A model generated the notes under the pieces. That model did no database searches. It was given only the letters and a program-made list of their open reading frames with translations, and was not told the origin of the DNA. A stretch of DNA of 64,000 nucleotides from NCBI RefSeq assembly GCF_964340395.1, contig NC_135556.1, positions 8,959,001 to 9,023,000 of the forward strand. Reading direction: 5' to 3'. The DNA comes from Glandiceps talaboti. Taxonomy: Eukaryota > Hemichordata > Enteropneusta > Spengelidae. Made by a program: the position numbers and the translations under genes. Shown one piece after another: positions 60,501 through 60,914 of this stretch. Each line of letters opens with the position of its first letter. Position 1 is the stretch's first letter.

Positions 60501-60914
60501 CTGAATGAGGAGCTGAGTGTTACTATTCATACGATTTATCCTGGACATATGAATCAGCTTGCCACCATTGATATCAAAATACATAGCAAATACAGTGTAC
60601 TCAATATCCGATACGGATCGAGCGTGTTGGATGAAAGAATGCGTGTGATACGGCATAAAAAACTGACGGCTATAACGCAAGCCTGGAATGACGAAAGGAG
60701 TGTGATTTTGGATGGAAGACCGGGATCGCGGCAATGGACAGATGAGGAGAGAGCATCTTTGATAGAAAATACGCATGTCAATGAATATGATGGATATTTC
60801 TTTCACGATGTGGACAGCTATCCAGAATTAGCCGATGACAGTAACTGTATTCAGTTATTGACGTATGATGAAGGTGCCCAGCTTGCTTCACAGCAAATGA
60901 TGGGCCAAAAGTAA
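10011..60914 (+). CDS. Ten-m: Teneurin (Ten-m/Odz family), 23 coding exons, 5' end missing
   Basis: Large type II membrane receptor for neuronal adhesion and wiring. Joined exons: 10011-10431, 14475-14695, 31584-31703, 34725-35288, 37261-37377, 40012-40206, 41372-41674, 42159-42353, 42760-43108, 43399-43524, 44392-44644, 44927-45194, 45450-45590, 45974-46226, 51062-51294, 51768-51925, 52916-53847, 54355-54530, 55239-55483, 55655-55966, 56915-58511, 59057-59187, 60114-60914. They total 8111 nt, giving 2702 codons plus TAA after the 2 nt of a split first codon. Order seen: proline-rich cytoplasmic tail, membrane span (about 193-213), stalk with RERR, eight EGF modules, Cys-rich stretch, beta-rich plug region, NHL propeller, YD repeats, RHS core, Tox-GHH/TCAP. 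This order is diagnostic of teneurins. Full-length family members are about 2500-2800 residues; roughly the first 100-200 residues here lie upstream. The joins are inferred from phase and homology, not from transcripts. Confidence 0.96.
10432..12130. other. Intron 1, first part
   Basis: AT-rich, with a less AT-rich unique patch at about 11700-11920 (GGGTGGGGGCTTAGGAGCGCC and following) of unknown meaning. A 107-codon frame at 11088-11411 has no support as an exon. Confidence 0.5.
12130..13070. repeat. Degenerate minisatellite, unit about 60-90 bp
   Basis: Recurring blocks 'GTCTGCTAAAATCAAATTTGGATGTCC', 'TTTGAGAATTGTACCCTGTAGCA' and 'AAAATTGTCACTTT'. About 12 heavily diverged units, more regular in the centre (12540-12830). 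Confidence 0.75.
13071..13900. other. Intron 1, unique sequence
   Basis: No exon, repeat array or RNA gene recognised. Confidence 0.5.
13905..14260. repeat. Degenerate repeat, unit about 60 bp, about 6 copies
   Basis: Units share 'GGCCATATAACAAAA', 'GAGAATTCTCTTCTATCTC' and 'AAATTTAGAGAACTTTG'. It ends about 215 bp before exon 2. Confidence 0.75.
14475..14695 (+). CDS. Ten-m: Teneurin exon 2: juxtamembrane basic region and transmembrane helix
   Basis: Encodes residues 140-213 and the first base of 214. A basic stretch with KQQKKK (about 177-182) precedes the motif CHWKC and a hydrophobic helix of about 21 residues (193-213) ending AVAYFI, followed directly by the splice donor. Teneurins have the same layout: a positively charged cytoplasmic flank, a conserved C-x-W-K-C motif, then a single span that orients the C-terminus outside (type II). 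The basic run could act as a nuclear localisation signal if the tail is released, as proposed for vertebrate teneurins; that is inference. Acceptor TTCTCTTCACAG, donor GGTGAGT. The phase-1 end (G) joins exon 3 (CT) to give Ala. Confidence 0.93.
14868..15105. repeat. Tandem repeat of about 35-37 bp with palindromic unit
   Basis: About six units of ATTACATCAAAGATGTAAT followed by ATTTTAGAGTA. The ATTACATC/GATGTAAT halves are inverted repeats, so each junction can form a short hairpin. It begins 170 bp after the exon 2 donor. Confidence 0.85.
15106..16695. other. Intron 2, mostly unique; poly-C tract
   Basis: Contains an uninterrupted C run at about 15880-15901. No coding exon recognised. Confidence 0.5.
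16698..17201. mobile_element. Foldback element (504 bp) flanked by TA
   Basis: Nearly the whole element is an imperfect palindrome. The left end CAGTGCAGTGGTCATGC matches the reverse complement of the right end (CAGTGCAGGGGTCATGC). Further matching blocks include TGTGTTGGGGCACTTTTT and TGTTCTCTTGTACC. The centre is at about 16925-16950. TA precedes and follows the ends (16696-16697, 17202-17203). A TA duplication with CAGT termini is typical of Tc1/mariner-mobilised MITEs. Confidence 0.8.
17202..18744. repeat. Intron 2: 140-bp tandem repeat (about 17640-18180) within unique sequence
   Basis: Three tandem copies containing 'CATAATGGTTACCTATGTACCTGTTATTTGGTA', 'TTTAGAAACAACCAAA' and 'TTCCTGTCATTACACTTG'. 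The third copy (from about 17995) is much more diverged. The rest (17204-17640, 18181-18744) shows nothing recognisable. Confidence 0.7.
18745..20195. repeat. 37-bp minisatellite, about 39 copies
   Basis: Unit: GTCTGTTTCACCATTTTGTC followed by ATGAAATGACTAGCAGT. Variants at a few fixed positions (CACC/CACT, GACT/AACT, CATG/CCTG) alternate in patches, indicating higher-order duplications. Occasional 1-bp deletions occur. It is the largest and most homogeneous array of the window. Confidence 0.97.
20196..20985. other. Intron 2, unique sequence
   Basis: No exon or repeat recognised. Confidence 0.5.
20985..21375. repeat. Degenerate repeat of about 120-170 bp, about 3 copies
   Basis: Copies share 'ACAAGTGAGCAAAG', 'TTTACAGGGAGTTCATCTCACACCCAAAATATGAAT' and 'TAATTTACACTTCAT-GTCTA'. 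A C10 run and an A-rich run lie between copies two and three. Confidence 0.7.
21376..21889. other. Intron 2, unique sequence
   Basis: Nothing recognised. An 87-codon frame on the - strand (21356-21619) has no protein-like feature I can defend. Confidence 0.5.
21890..22700. repeat. Degenerate repeat of about 150-190 bp, about 5 copies
   Basis: Blocks 'AGAATTACTCACCTCATGAATTCAAAGCAATTTTC', 'ACAATATTGTGTCAGTG' and 'AAAATTGTAACATTTGACAGTT-TGTC-TCAC' recur in order with growing divergence downstream. Confidence 0.75.
22701..23980. repeat. Intron 2: old diverged repeats around 23160-23660
   Basis: 'TTGCCATGGTATTTTT-TGTGTTACCATGGTAAT' and 'TCATACAAGTGTA-TTTATTGTCCTTTCATGTTTAT' occur two to four times. 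Other parts appear unique. The short Met-initiated frames here are artefacts. Confidence 0.5.
23985..24460. repeat. 31-bp minisatellite, about 15 copies
   Basis: Unit: CAGTGACTACACTGTTACAA then ACCATACAATT. Copies are tandem with no unique spacers, so this is not a CRISPR-like array. The frame at 24240-24575 derives from it. Confidence 0.95.
24461..25204. other. Intron 2; poly-G tract
   Basis: Contains an uninterrupted G run at about 24965-24981. From 25035 'AATAATGACTTTATTGCCAG' resembles other 'TTTATTG' element ends in the window (29335, 30520, 44165) and may be the 3' end of an old retroelement. Confidence 0.4.
25205..25350. repeat. (CATA)n-(CA)n microsatellite
   Basis: About 16 CATA units followed by about 32 CA units. 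Confidence 0.97.
25351..28780. other. Intron 2, mostly unique
   Basis: Weak repeats of 'AATCTGGTAAAATTTA-AGTTTTCTTACATAGT' at about 25560-25950, a GA-rich patch at 26400-26450, and A/T-rich sequence elsewhere. The 142-codon frame at 28160-28588 is the longest non-repeat frame outside the teneurin exons, but it has no splice context or recognisable motif. Confidence 0.45.
28780..30130. repeat. Degenerate repeat, unit about 80 bp
   Basis: Recurring 'ATTGCTACATTGTTTCTAC-AGTAAATATCAAGGCATAGTACTA-TGACAAATATCT-GATATT'. About 15 diverged units. Interrupted at about 29325-29500 by a unique segment after a GTA-trinucleotide run, possibly a small insertion. Confidence 0.75.
30340..31000. repeat. 40-bp minisatellite, about 14 copies, with short insertion
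   Basis: Unit: AAAACCAGTGTAAACCAAAC ACAGGTCAAACTTGATTATT. At about 30510-30580 an unrelated 68-bp piece (GGTTCAAGGTTCAATTTATT and CCCACCGGCCAAGTGCAGG) interrupts the array. Confidence 0.9.
31001..31583. other. End of intron 2
   Basis: GGT and AGT trinucleotide runs at 31266-31320. The last 20 bp form the T-rich exon 3 acceptor. Confidence 0.6.
31584..31703 (+). CDS. Ten-m: Teneurin exon 3: extracellular stalk
   Basis: A 120-nt, phase 1-1 exon encoding residues 214-253 plus the first base of 254. Sequence begins AMRALDVNW and becomes Ser/Asp/Pro-rich (ESDSGRPDSTSNS), a flexible hydrophilic linker just outside the membrane. The acceptor is an excellent T-rich tract (TTTTGTTTTGTTTTTTAG); donor G|GTGGGT. 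No domain is recognised. Because its length is a multiple of three with matching phases, it could be skipped without a frame change; I have no evidence that it is. It is isolated between a 16.9 kb and a 3.0 kb intron. Confidence 0.85.
31780..32165. repeat. Tandem duplication of about 180 bp in intron 3
   Basis: Two copies of 'ATCTCTGTCATATTGTTAGCATGTTGACC' through 'GGTCCTTGGGACCCA-GG-TT-AAA', second from about 31985. Confidence 0.8.
32166..33205. other. Intron 3, unique sequence
   Basis: No exon, RNA gene or strong repeat recognised. Confidence 0.5.
33205..33580. repeat. Compound microsatellite (CATA)n-(CATG)n-(CATA)n-(CA)n
   Basis: CATA runs flank a block of about 11 CATG units (about 33282-33327), which is self-complementary. 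A separate CA run of about 24 units lies at about 33522-33573. All overlapping open frames on both strands are artefacts. Confidence 0.97.
33581..34179. other. Intron 3, unique sequence
   Basis: Nothing recognised. Confidence 0.5.
34180..34536. mobile_element. Foldback (palindromic) MITE-like element, 357 bp
   Basis: The left arm AAAGTGACCATATGGATGA and GGGTATTTATT matches the reverse complement of the right arm (AAAGTGGCCATATGGATGA). Inner matches include AATCAGTGTGAAACAACAT and CCAAGTCTGTGTTTGTAAC. The arms are about 145 bp with a central loop of about 70 bp. No clear target duplication. It lies less than 200 bp upstream of exon 4. Confidence 0.75.
34725..35288 (+). CDS. Ten-m: Teneurin exon 4: stalk, furin-type site and conserved WHI/YNDG segment
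   Basis: A 564-nt phase 1-1 exon (residues 254-441 plus one base). The first part (TKSPTRPPSF, then beta-prone FVEFNISVPKDSHLVLYARK) matches the ectodomain region just outside the teneurin membrane. A charged low-complexity stretch follows (about 320-395), then RERR at 397-400 (35153-35164), which fits the furin consensus R-x-[RK]-R. Next comes FVEYMLAGQWHIGIYNDG, the equivalent of the conserved teneurin segment with 'YLDAG-WHLAFYNDG' character before EGF1. Vertebrate teneurins also have a furin-type site in this stalk, so proteolytic release of the ectodomain is plausible. Acceptor CTTCCTTTTCACAG, donor G|GTAATT. Confidence 0.93.
35390..35880. repeat. 66-bp minisatellite, about 7 copies, intron 4
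   Basis: Unit starts 66 bp apart at 35400, 35466 and 35532: CCAGTTGATAAACATAATAT, then TGACTTCAGTTACCAGTCAA, then TATGTAATATTAACCCT. Later copies are degenerate. Confidence 0.9.
35881..36790. other. Intron 4, unique sequence
   Basis: No exon or repeat array recognised. Confidence 0.5.
36790..37240. repeat. Irregular tandem repeat of GTGACAGTAACT/TATTGTGACAG
   Basis: Short 12-30 bp units of TTATTGTGACAGTAACT with many indels. It ends just before the exon 5 acceptor. Confidence 0.85.
37261..37377 (+). CDS. Ten-m: Teneurin exon 5: EGF-like repeat 1
   Basis: A 117-nt phase 1-1 exon (residues 442-480 plus one base). It holds one complete EGF module with six cysteines: C-GNKD-C-SKNHGR-C-INGS-C-V-C-YPAYTGDD-C. 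The x-N-H-G-x-C and Y-T-G-D-D-C features are typical of teneurin/tenascin-type EGF repeats. Acceptor GGTTTCTAG directly after the irregular GTGACAGTAACT array; donor A|GTAAGT. EGF1 is the only module in this block that has an exon to itself. Confidence 0.95.
   Translation, partial: VQMNPTRTVATKTVVRIMEDVSMGHVSVTQPILVMIAL
37378..38690. other. Intron 5, first part
   Basis: Mostly unique. 37490-37560 (AACAATGAATATTCATGAG, GTCACTTAGGAGTCAT) is a fragment of the dispersed foldback family also seen near 52550, 58700 and 62700. Confidence 0.45.
38690..39775. repeat. 47-bp minisatellite, about 22 copies, intron 5
   Basis: Unit: TATCTGACTTGACATACTGG CTTGACAGTATAGCCCAGAG ACTTGGC. A block containing CTACATTTGTATCTGAATTG is duplicated (about 38975 and 39140), so the array has higher-order structure. 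The most regular part is 39340-39760. Confidence 0.95.
40012..40206 (+). CDS. Ten-m: Teneurin exon 6: EGF-like repeats 2 and 3
   Basis: A 195-nt phase 1-1 exon (residues 481-545 plus one base). EGF2 reads [27 protein letters not shown]: the third cysteine position holds Tyr, leaving five cysteines. Vertebrate teneurins have an aromatic residue at the same place in EGF2, and the unpaired cysteine forms an inter-chain disulphide, so covalent cis dimerisation is expected to be conserved. EGF3 (CISANC-SNHGTC-YDGKCMC-QRGFQGESC) has all six. Acceptor TTTTATTTTGTTGTAG; donor G|GTAAGT. Confidence 0.95.
40299..40465. mobile_element. Small MITE-like element with CAGTGTTTT termini
   Basis: 167 bp. The left end CAGTGTTTTTGCTAAGG matches the reverse complement of the right end (CAGTGTTTTATTTAAGG). 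TTTAT flanks both ends. The interior has GGGAACCCCGGTAA twice. The termini are hAT-like, but the direct repeat is 5 bp rather than 8, so the superfamily is uncertain. Confidence 0.55.
40860..41345 (-). mobile_element. Two old antisense tRNA-derived SINE copies in tandem (intron 6)
   Basis: Two units share 'TTCCTCAACTCCCCTGGGGA', 'ATACAATCCAT', 'GCAACCTATATCCCACCAGGTACCCAG' and 'CAGCTGGGTTGACTAG'. The second also has the tRNA-like head 'TTGAACCAGTAATTTGTAGATTCC-TGCCATTCTAACCAT', read antisense. They are the same family as the better preserved copy at 56085-56437. The second copy ends about 25 bp before the exon 7 acceptor. Confidence 0.7.
41372..41674 (+). CDS. Ten-m: Teneurin exon 7: EGF-like repeats 4 and 5, acidic insert in EGF5
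   Basis: A 303-nt phase 1-1 exon (residues 546-646 plus one base). EGF4 (DCMEPSC-SSHGIC-VDGVCHC-NQGWRGETC) is complete. EGF5 has its first Cys at 41506-41508, then 28 residues (8 Glu/Asp, several Pro) before the second Cys, then SGHGY with Tyr in the third Cys position: five cysteines, like the dimer-forming EGF5 of vertebrate teneurins. The long acidic spacer between the first two cysteines is unusual for an EGF module and makes this exon about 100 nt longer than the other paired-EGF exons (195 nt). The acceptor lies just after an old antisense SINE. The donor G|GTGAGG is followed by degenerate copies of the exon end. Confidence 0.94.
41675..41900 (+). pseudogene. Three degenerate tandem copies of the exon 7 end plus splice donor
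   Basis: The last 38 bases of exon 7 (TTGCCATGGAGACTGGGGTG through CAG-CCAAG), its donor and about 30 bp of intron recur from about 41708, 41779 and 41848 with increasing divergence. Copies two and three keep GTGAGT donors at 41743 and 41813; the last has GTGAAT. The exon frame stays open until TAA at 41821. Confidence 0.8.
41901..42125. mobile_element. Truncated copy of dispersed foldback element (intron 7)
   Basis: Starts GGGGGAATGTCACTCCAGG and continues TATTTTCATAAACATTGGGC, then ACATACATATGTATTAGATG. The same order is found in the copy at 62493-62916. Only the left half is present. Confidence 0.65.
42159..42353 (+). CDS. Ten-m: Teneurin exon 8: EGF-like repeats 6 and 7
   Basis: A 195-nt phase 1-1 exon, the same length as exon 6 (residues 647-711 plus one base). 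EGF6 (VCYSDSDC-VHHEEC-RMNRCVC-QEGWTGDDC) and EGF7 (YCQPSC-DPDHGAC-VEGECKC-QPGWNGKQC) each keep six cysteines. EGF6 is the most divergent module, lacking the H-G before its third Cys. Acceptor GTATTATTCCATCAG, donor G|GTAAGT. A truncated foldback element ends a few tens of bases before the acceptor. Confidence 0.95.
42515..42690. repeat. 40-50 bp tandem repeat, about 4 copies, intron 8
   Basis: Units of GGATTTCCTGCAAGGGATGG and TGGGAAAACCTTGCATTTTT. It ends 70 bp before exon 9. Confidence 0.9.
42760..43108 (+). CDS. Ten-m: Teneurin exon 9: EGF-like repeat 8 and cysteine-rich segment
   Basis: A 349-nt exon (phase 1 in, 2 out; residues 712-827 plus two bases). EGF8 (ACPNAC-NGHGEC-SWIDNKWGCFC-RHLWRGEGC) is complete. 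The segment after it (DRCNDRRDNDQDGLTDCEDPDCC) matches the family-specific Cys-rich region, including a calcium-loop-like D-x-D-x-D-G pattern (DNDQDGLTDCED). The exon ends in beta-plug sequence with LIQQRGAVSP and HVRFLTDE. The donor lies in GATGG|GTAAGT, and the split glycine is completed by exon 10. Immediately upstream is a four-copy tandem array (42515-42690). Confidence 0.95.
43399..43524 (+). CDS. Ten-m: Teneurin exon 10: beta-rich TTR-like region
   Basis: A 126-nt exon, phase 2 at both ends (residues 828-869 plus two bases). It encodes ISVVRGKVMTHDGSPLIGV and then FGSTLTRRDGM, the teneurin form of a carboxypeptidase-regulatory/transthyretin-like fold (R-G-x-V-x-x-x-D-G-x-P-L-x-G-V, T-R-x-D-G-x-F). 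In solved teneurin structures this domain precedes the FN-plug. The last codon (AT|G) is completed by exon 11 to give Met. Acceptor ATTATATCTACAG, donor GTAAGT. Confidence 0.94.
43600..43970. other. Intron 10: dispersed repeat fragment
   Basis: 'CTCCCATTAGGTGGGGGTAG' and a (TCTG)n run resemble 52040-52130 ('CCCCAATGGGTG ... GGGGGAGTACTATGG ... GTCTGTCC'), suggesting an old interspersed family of unknown class. Confidence 0.35.
43972..44145. mobile_element. Foldback MITE with CACTGGT termini, 174 bp (copy 1)
   Basis: The left arm CACTGGTATAATTATGTTAT, then CCCCAATAATTTTCTTCATTT and TGACCTAAGGGG, is matched by the inverted right arm (ends CCAGTG). It is a hairpin nearly over its full length. 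A related copy lies at 59412-59578. No clear target duplication. Confidence 0.75.
44146..44391. other. End of intron 10
   Basis: An (ATTG)n run followed by 'ATGACATTTATTTGGTACAAAG' looks like the tail of an old retroelement copy. The last bases are the exon 11 acceptor. Confidence 0.35.
44392..44644 (+). CDS. Ten-m: Teneurin exon 11: end of TTR-like domain, start of FN-plug
   Basis: A 253-nt exon (residues 870-954). It opens with FDILVKGGGSVSLQFSRGPF, the conserved ending of the TTR-like fold (F-D-x-x-V-x-G-G-x-S-x-x-L-x-F-x-R-x-P-F). The region with VPWNEFVVMDDITM corresponds to the conserved 'x-P-W-x-x-F-x-x-x-D' strand. A short Cys pair (GSCGDC) lies near the end. The donor CAG|GTAATT leaves phase 0. 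Acceptor TTGTTTTACTAG. In the three-dimensional fold this segment begins the plug that closes the YD barrel from below. Confidence 0.94.
44927..45194 (+). CDS. Ten-m: Teneurin exon 12: FN-plug region
   Basis: A 268-nt exon, phase 0 in and 1 out (residues 955-1043 plus one base). Features include VPIPGTSISFVYYSNKVAGYKSLL (long repeated-strand pattern), LTPPQQIENLKKVHIKVTVKGQ and FTESLEAGPDLQYIYAWDKLNAYGEKVYG. The last part corresponds to the family motif with 'x-A-W-D-x-x-D-x-Y-G-x-x-V-x-G', although the usual second Asp is Asn here. Acceptor ATCTTTCTTTGCAAG, donor G|GTTAGT (a weaker T at +3). Confidence 0.93.
45450..45590 (+). CDS. Ten-m: Teneurin exon 13: plug-to-propeller transition
   Basis: A 141-nt phase 1-1 exon (residues 1044-1090 plus one base). 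VGYEYKDCNTIVWDRKTAKLRGHDMTTTDLAGW matches the teneurin segment 'V-x-Y-E-Y-x-x-C-x-x-x-I-x-W-x-x-R-x-x-x-L-x-G-x-D-M'. GWRINVHHGYNVKQ leads into the first propeller blade. A clean exon of a well conserved segment. Acceptor TTCTTGTTCAG, donor G|GTAAGT. Confidence 0.94.
45974..46226 (+). CDS. Ten-m: Teneurin exon 14: NHL propeller, first blade
   Basis: A 253-nt exon (phase 1 in, 2 out; residues 1091-1174 plus two bases of 1175). It carries IINTVLGNGKRRNMDCPQCDG, the conserved 'G-N-G-x-R-R-x-x-x-C-P-x-C' entry to the propeller, then LLAPVAVASSPDGSVFVGDY and FIRKIQPDGNVSSIL, a canonical NHL blade (P-x-x-x-A-x-x-x-D-G-S-x-x-V-x-D-x-x-x-I-R). The donor CA|GTAAGT splits a codon that becomes CAT (His) on joining to exon 15. 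The following 4.8 kb intron interrupts the propeller where vertebrate teneurin-2/-3 have a short alternatively spliced insert. Confidence 0.95.
46227..47640. other. Intron 14, first part
   Basis: About 46290-46560 holds two diverged copies of a segment with 'GTGTGTTCATATTTT' and 'AAATTGCCAAGATCGGACTTAGATGTA'. The rest is unique. No 21-nt exon resembling the vertebrate splice insert is recognisable. Confidence 0.5.
47689..47694 (+). CDS. Candidate 6-nt microexon (unproven)
   Basis: ATTGAG is flanked by a long pyrimidine-rich tract ending CCACAG (about 47641-47688) and by a consensus donor GTGAGT (47695-47700). Its length is a multiple of three. Inserted between exons 14 and 15 it would change one His into Gln-Leu-Ser with no frame change. 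The location inside the propeller corresponds to splice site B of vertebrate teneurins as I remember it. The call rests on splice-signal quality and position only; chance pairing of AG and GT in a 4.8 kb intron is a real alternative. Confidence 0.3.
47989..48048. other. Perfect 14-bp hairpin in intron 14
   Basis: TTCGTCATTGTGGG (47989-48002) and its exact reverse complement (48035-48048) enclose a 32-nt loop. AATAACAGCAT occurs on both sides as a direct repeat. Possibly a tiny foldback insertion. Confidence 0.6.
48900..48955. repeat. (ACTC)n microsatellite
   Basis: About 13 ACTC units. Confidence 0.95.
48956..49855. other. Intron 14, unique sequence
   Basis: Nothing recognised. Confidence 0.5.
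49855..50245. repeat. 64-bp minisatellite, about 6 copies, intron 14
   Basis: Unit: TCCTGGTACAGCAGTGGAAA GAAATGTGTCTGTTTTATGT CGAGTTGCTAGTAAATTGTA TGTA. Unit starts at 50016 and 50080 are 64 bp apart. Outer copies are diverged. Confidence 0.92.
50246..51061. other. End of intron 14
   Basis: A consensus donor GTGAGT at 50720 follows CAACAG but has no usable exon before it. The segment ends in the T-rich exon 15 acceptor. Confidence 0.5.
51062..51294 (+). CDS. Ten-m: Teneurin exon 15: NHL propeller blade 2
   Basis: A 233-nt exon (residues 1175-1252 plus one base). KYYLAVSPLDGSVYMSDSQT followed by RQILKL is an NHL blade. QLVAGTGSQCLPLDSNNCGDG is the conserved teneurin insertion 'V-A-G-T-G-x-Q-C-L-P-x-D-x-x-x-C-G-D-G-G'. 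AREAKLLGPK leads to the next blade. The acceptor follows a T-rich tract (TTTTGTTCTTTCATTTTCAG); donor G|GTAAGC. Confidence 0.95.
51295..51767. repeat. Intron 15 with a 33-35 bp tandem repeat (about 51655-51745)
   Basis: Three copies of 'CACATGCACATCACCTGACCTGAGA'. The remainder is unique. Confidence 0.7.
51768..51925 (+). CDS. Ten-m: Teneurin exon 16: NHL propeller blade 3
   Basis: A 158-nt exon, phase 1 in and 0 out (residues 1253-1305). GLTVSQDGTIYFVDGFVIRQ, then ITVDGIISTYLGDHG, form a blade with the G-x-x-x-x-x-x-G-x-I-Y-F-V-D pattern of the family. Near the end, LKCDETMTFDD corresponds to the 'L-x-C-D-x-x-M' motif before the next blade. Acceptor TTTTTTTGTTTGTTTATCAG, donor GTAAGT. Confidence 0.94.
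51926..52915. mobile_element. Intron 16: dispersed repeat and half of a foldback element
   Basis: 52040-52262: interspersed repeat ending in a (GATT)n tail. A G-run sits at about 52375-52388. 52550-52756: right half of the dispersed foldback family (AACAATGAATATTCATGACT, AGTTTATGG, TATTTCCTGGAGTGGTATTCCC). Confidence 0.55.
52916..53847 (+). CDS. Ten-m: Teneurin exon 17: NHL propeller blades 4-6 and start of YD shell
   Basis: A 932-nt exon (residues 1306-1615 plus two bases). VKLEWPVDIAINPIDQSLYV is the next blade (family: L-E-W-P-x-D-x-A-x-x-P-x-x-x-x-L-Y-V-L). Later come ARSIAFSSSGELYITE and a tight Cys/Asp cluster (SDCDCNEDDCSCYNGDD) shared with vertebrate teneurins. The last blade ends VADQGNIRIRAI at about 1471-1480. 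From EVYVFNYRGKHI onward the pattern changes to YD-shell repeats (FSFIYTDDNEVKQVID, FTYHGNSALLATRADE). The codon split at the donor (TG|G) becomes Trp. It is one of the largest exons and unambiguous. Confidence 0.96.
53848..54354. other. Intron 17, old repeat fragment
   Basis: 'TTTAAAGGCCCATGTTTCAATCCTGGGT' at about 53957 resembles 'TTTAAAGGCCAGGGTTTCAATCC' at about 40804, indicating a shared interspersed element. Otherwise nothing. Confidence 0.4.
54355..54530 (+). CDS. Ten-m: Teneurin exon 18: YD-repeat shell
   Basis: A 176-nt exon (residues 1616-1674 plus one base). It begins YDAYGRVISIAKPNADQLTL, a typical Y-D-x-x-G-R-x-x-x-x-x-x-P-x-G teneurin/RHS repeat, followed by a variable loop with a long polar stretch. 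Acceptor ATATACTTGTAG, donor G|GTAAGT. It is flanked on the 3' side by a large CATA/CA microsatellite. Confidence 0.92.
54761..55150. repeat. CATA/CA-rich microsatellite, intron 18
   Basis: About 33 CATA units (54868-55000) flanked by CACA and CATTCATGCACA variants. Open frames on both strands are artefacts. Confidence 0.97.
55239..55483 (+). CDS. Ten-m: Teneurin exon 19: YD-repeat shell
   Basis: A 245-nt exon, phase 1 in and 0 out (residues 1675-1756). MKESSKVLTKRKISLPSG, RYEWRFYVRRG and KVGRRLR-like VVGRRLR at the end match the corresponding region of other teneurins (the vertebrate equivalent ends K-V-G-R-x-L-R before N-G). Acceptor GATTGTCTTTATCTATAG, donor AGG|GTGAGT. Only 171 bp separate it from exon 20. 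Confidence 0.93.
55655..55966 (+). CDS. Ten-m: Teneurin exon 20: YD-repeat shell
   Basis: A 312-nt phase 0-0 exon (residues 1757-1860). INGVNVLTLEYNRFTRLE continues the R-L-R-V-N-G strand. VDYNYEGRVLSWKRG and YDNQGRVVSKHFSDGSVWRF are clear YD repeats, with the conserved 'Y-D-x-x-G-R-x-V-S-R-x-F-x-D-G-x-x-W' pattern. Acceptor CTCTATTTTTTCAACAG, donor CAG|GTAAAA (a weaker donor). Confidence 0.94.
55967..56914 (-). mobile_element. tRNA-derived SINE (56085-56437, antisense) and foldback fragment, intron 20
   Basis: Read on the - strand, the element starts with a tRNA-like head containing a B-box GGTTCGAGTCC (complement at 56379-56389) and an A-box-like TGGTTAGCGTG. The body ends in TTTGAGCACGGCGTGGGAAA, then GCGCTATATAAGAAACC, and a (TTA)n-type tail (complement of AATAATAATAAT at 56088-56101). 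56715-56757 is a fragment of the dispersed foldback family (ATTTCCTGGAATGGCTTTCCCC). Confidence 0.8.
56915..58511 (+). CDS. Ten-m: Teneurin exon 21: main YD shell and RHS-associated core
   Basis: The largest exon, 1597 nt (residues 1861-2392 plus one base). It begins with TVIFPAGQEYHLGYESGHL, then SIGYYRNIY (family motif 'S-I-G-Y-Y-R-N-I-Y'). A long series of YD repeats follows: FDPYGRLI, YDSNGQI, YDNNGNLATVKY, YGSNGQLTRV, YDGKGRRI, YDLEGFLMAI. DQVGSPVAVFNSRRALVKQI and YDHLTKLVHF precede the RHS core DYDPAIGQWITP (DYD at about 2342) and NMYAFNGNNPVN. In bacterial RHS/Tc toxins the same core closes a shell around the cargo. Metazoan teneurins keep the fold as an adhesion module, with no expectation of toxicity. 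Confidence 0.97.
58512..59056. mobile_element. Intron 21: dispersed foldback element copy (about 58690-58970)
   Basis: Contains ATATGTATCAGATGAACAAT, AATATTCATGACT, TCATCTAACACATATGCATG, then GAAAGTTTACGAAAATACC and TTTTCCTGGACTGGTGTTCC, the same order as at 62493-62916. It ends about 85 bp before exon 22. Confidence 0.65.
59057..59187 (+). CDS. Ten-m: Teneurin exon 22: linker after RHS core (antibiotic-binding-like region)
   Basis: A 131-nt exon, phase 1 in and 0 out (residues 2393-2436). WLPVLRYDIKTMVPNL corresponds to the segment that follows the RHS core in teneurins ('W-L-x-x-F-G-F-x-L-x-x-x-x-P'). The rest contains two cysteines (NLNCDGG, DNCLSNE) and is variable. The acceptor is poor in pyrimidines (TTTGACATGTAG) but the phase and length fit. 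Donor GAG|GTAAGC. No strong independent motif, so this is slightly less certain than the flanking exons. Confidence 0.87.
59412..59578. mobile_element. Foldback MITE, copy 2 of the CACTGGT family
   Basis: TATTTTTCTTCATTTAGCGG and CTCATGACATAAGGG pair with CCCTTATGTCAC and TTTTCCTCAGATAAACAAAG. It shares arms with the element at 43972-44145, but its outer termini have decayed. Confidence 0.65.
59579..60113. repeat. (GCTGT)n pentanucleotide and unique intron 22 sequence
   Basis: About ten GCTGT units at 59582-59640. The remainder is unique up to the exon 23 acceptor. Confidence 0.85.
60114..60914 (+). CDS. Ten-m: Teneurin exon 23 (terminal): Tox-GHH domain and TCAP-like C-terminus
   Basis: The last coding exon: 266 codons (residues 2437-2702) and TAA at 60912-60914. 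VLYVINKQVV, AKIAKVLNGSEILDRLHYT and GKDTHYFVK (2532-2540) define the Tox-GHH domain, a fold related to HNH/GHH nuclease toxins that is fixed in all teneurins. LNIRYGSSVLDERMRVI and RQWTDEER mark the conserved helix before the TCAP region. YDGYFFHDVDSYPELADDSN (2661-2680) is the recognisable TCAP core. The protein continues about 22 residues past the core (to ...GQK) and lacks the G-[RK]-[RK] ending expected of an amidated peptide. Acceptor TTGCTTGCATTACAG. Confidence 0.96.
   Translation: MLSTVQSEVTNLADSFNSQFFTLPTKQILKSSLMSQSSLLPTNIGSTIFGDSAVLYVINKQVVTQLLNPYNNQVAKIAKVLNGSEILDRLHYTHNGKDTHYFVKERKAMSGDLSLVGSSGGLQLKEEIVLNEELSVTIHTIYPGHMNQLATIDIKIHSKYSVLNIRYGSSVLDERMRVIRHKKLTAITQAWNDERSVILDGRPGSRQWTDEERASLIENTHVNEYDGYFFHDVDSYPELADDSNCIQLLTYDEGAQLASQQMMGQK

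Noticed and set aside
56915-60914. Bacterial RHS/Tc toxin gene or contamination
   Set aside because: YD repeats and the Tox-GHH domain resemble bacterial toxins, but the region is split by GT-AG introns and continues EGF and NHL exons, which is the normal teneurin architecture.
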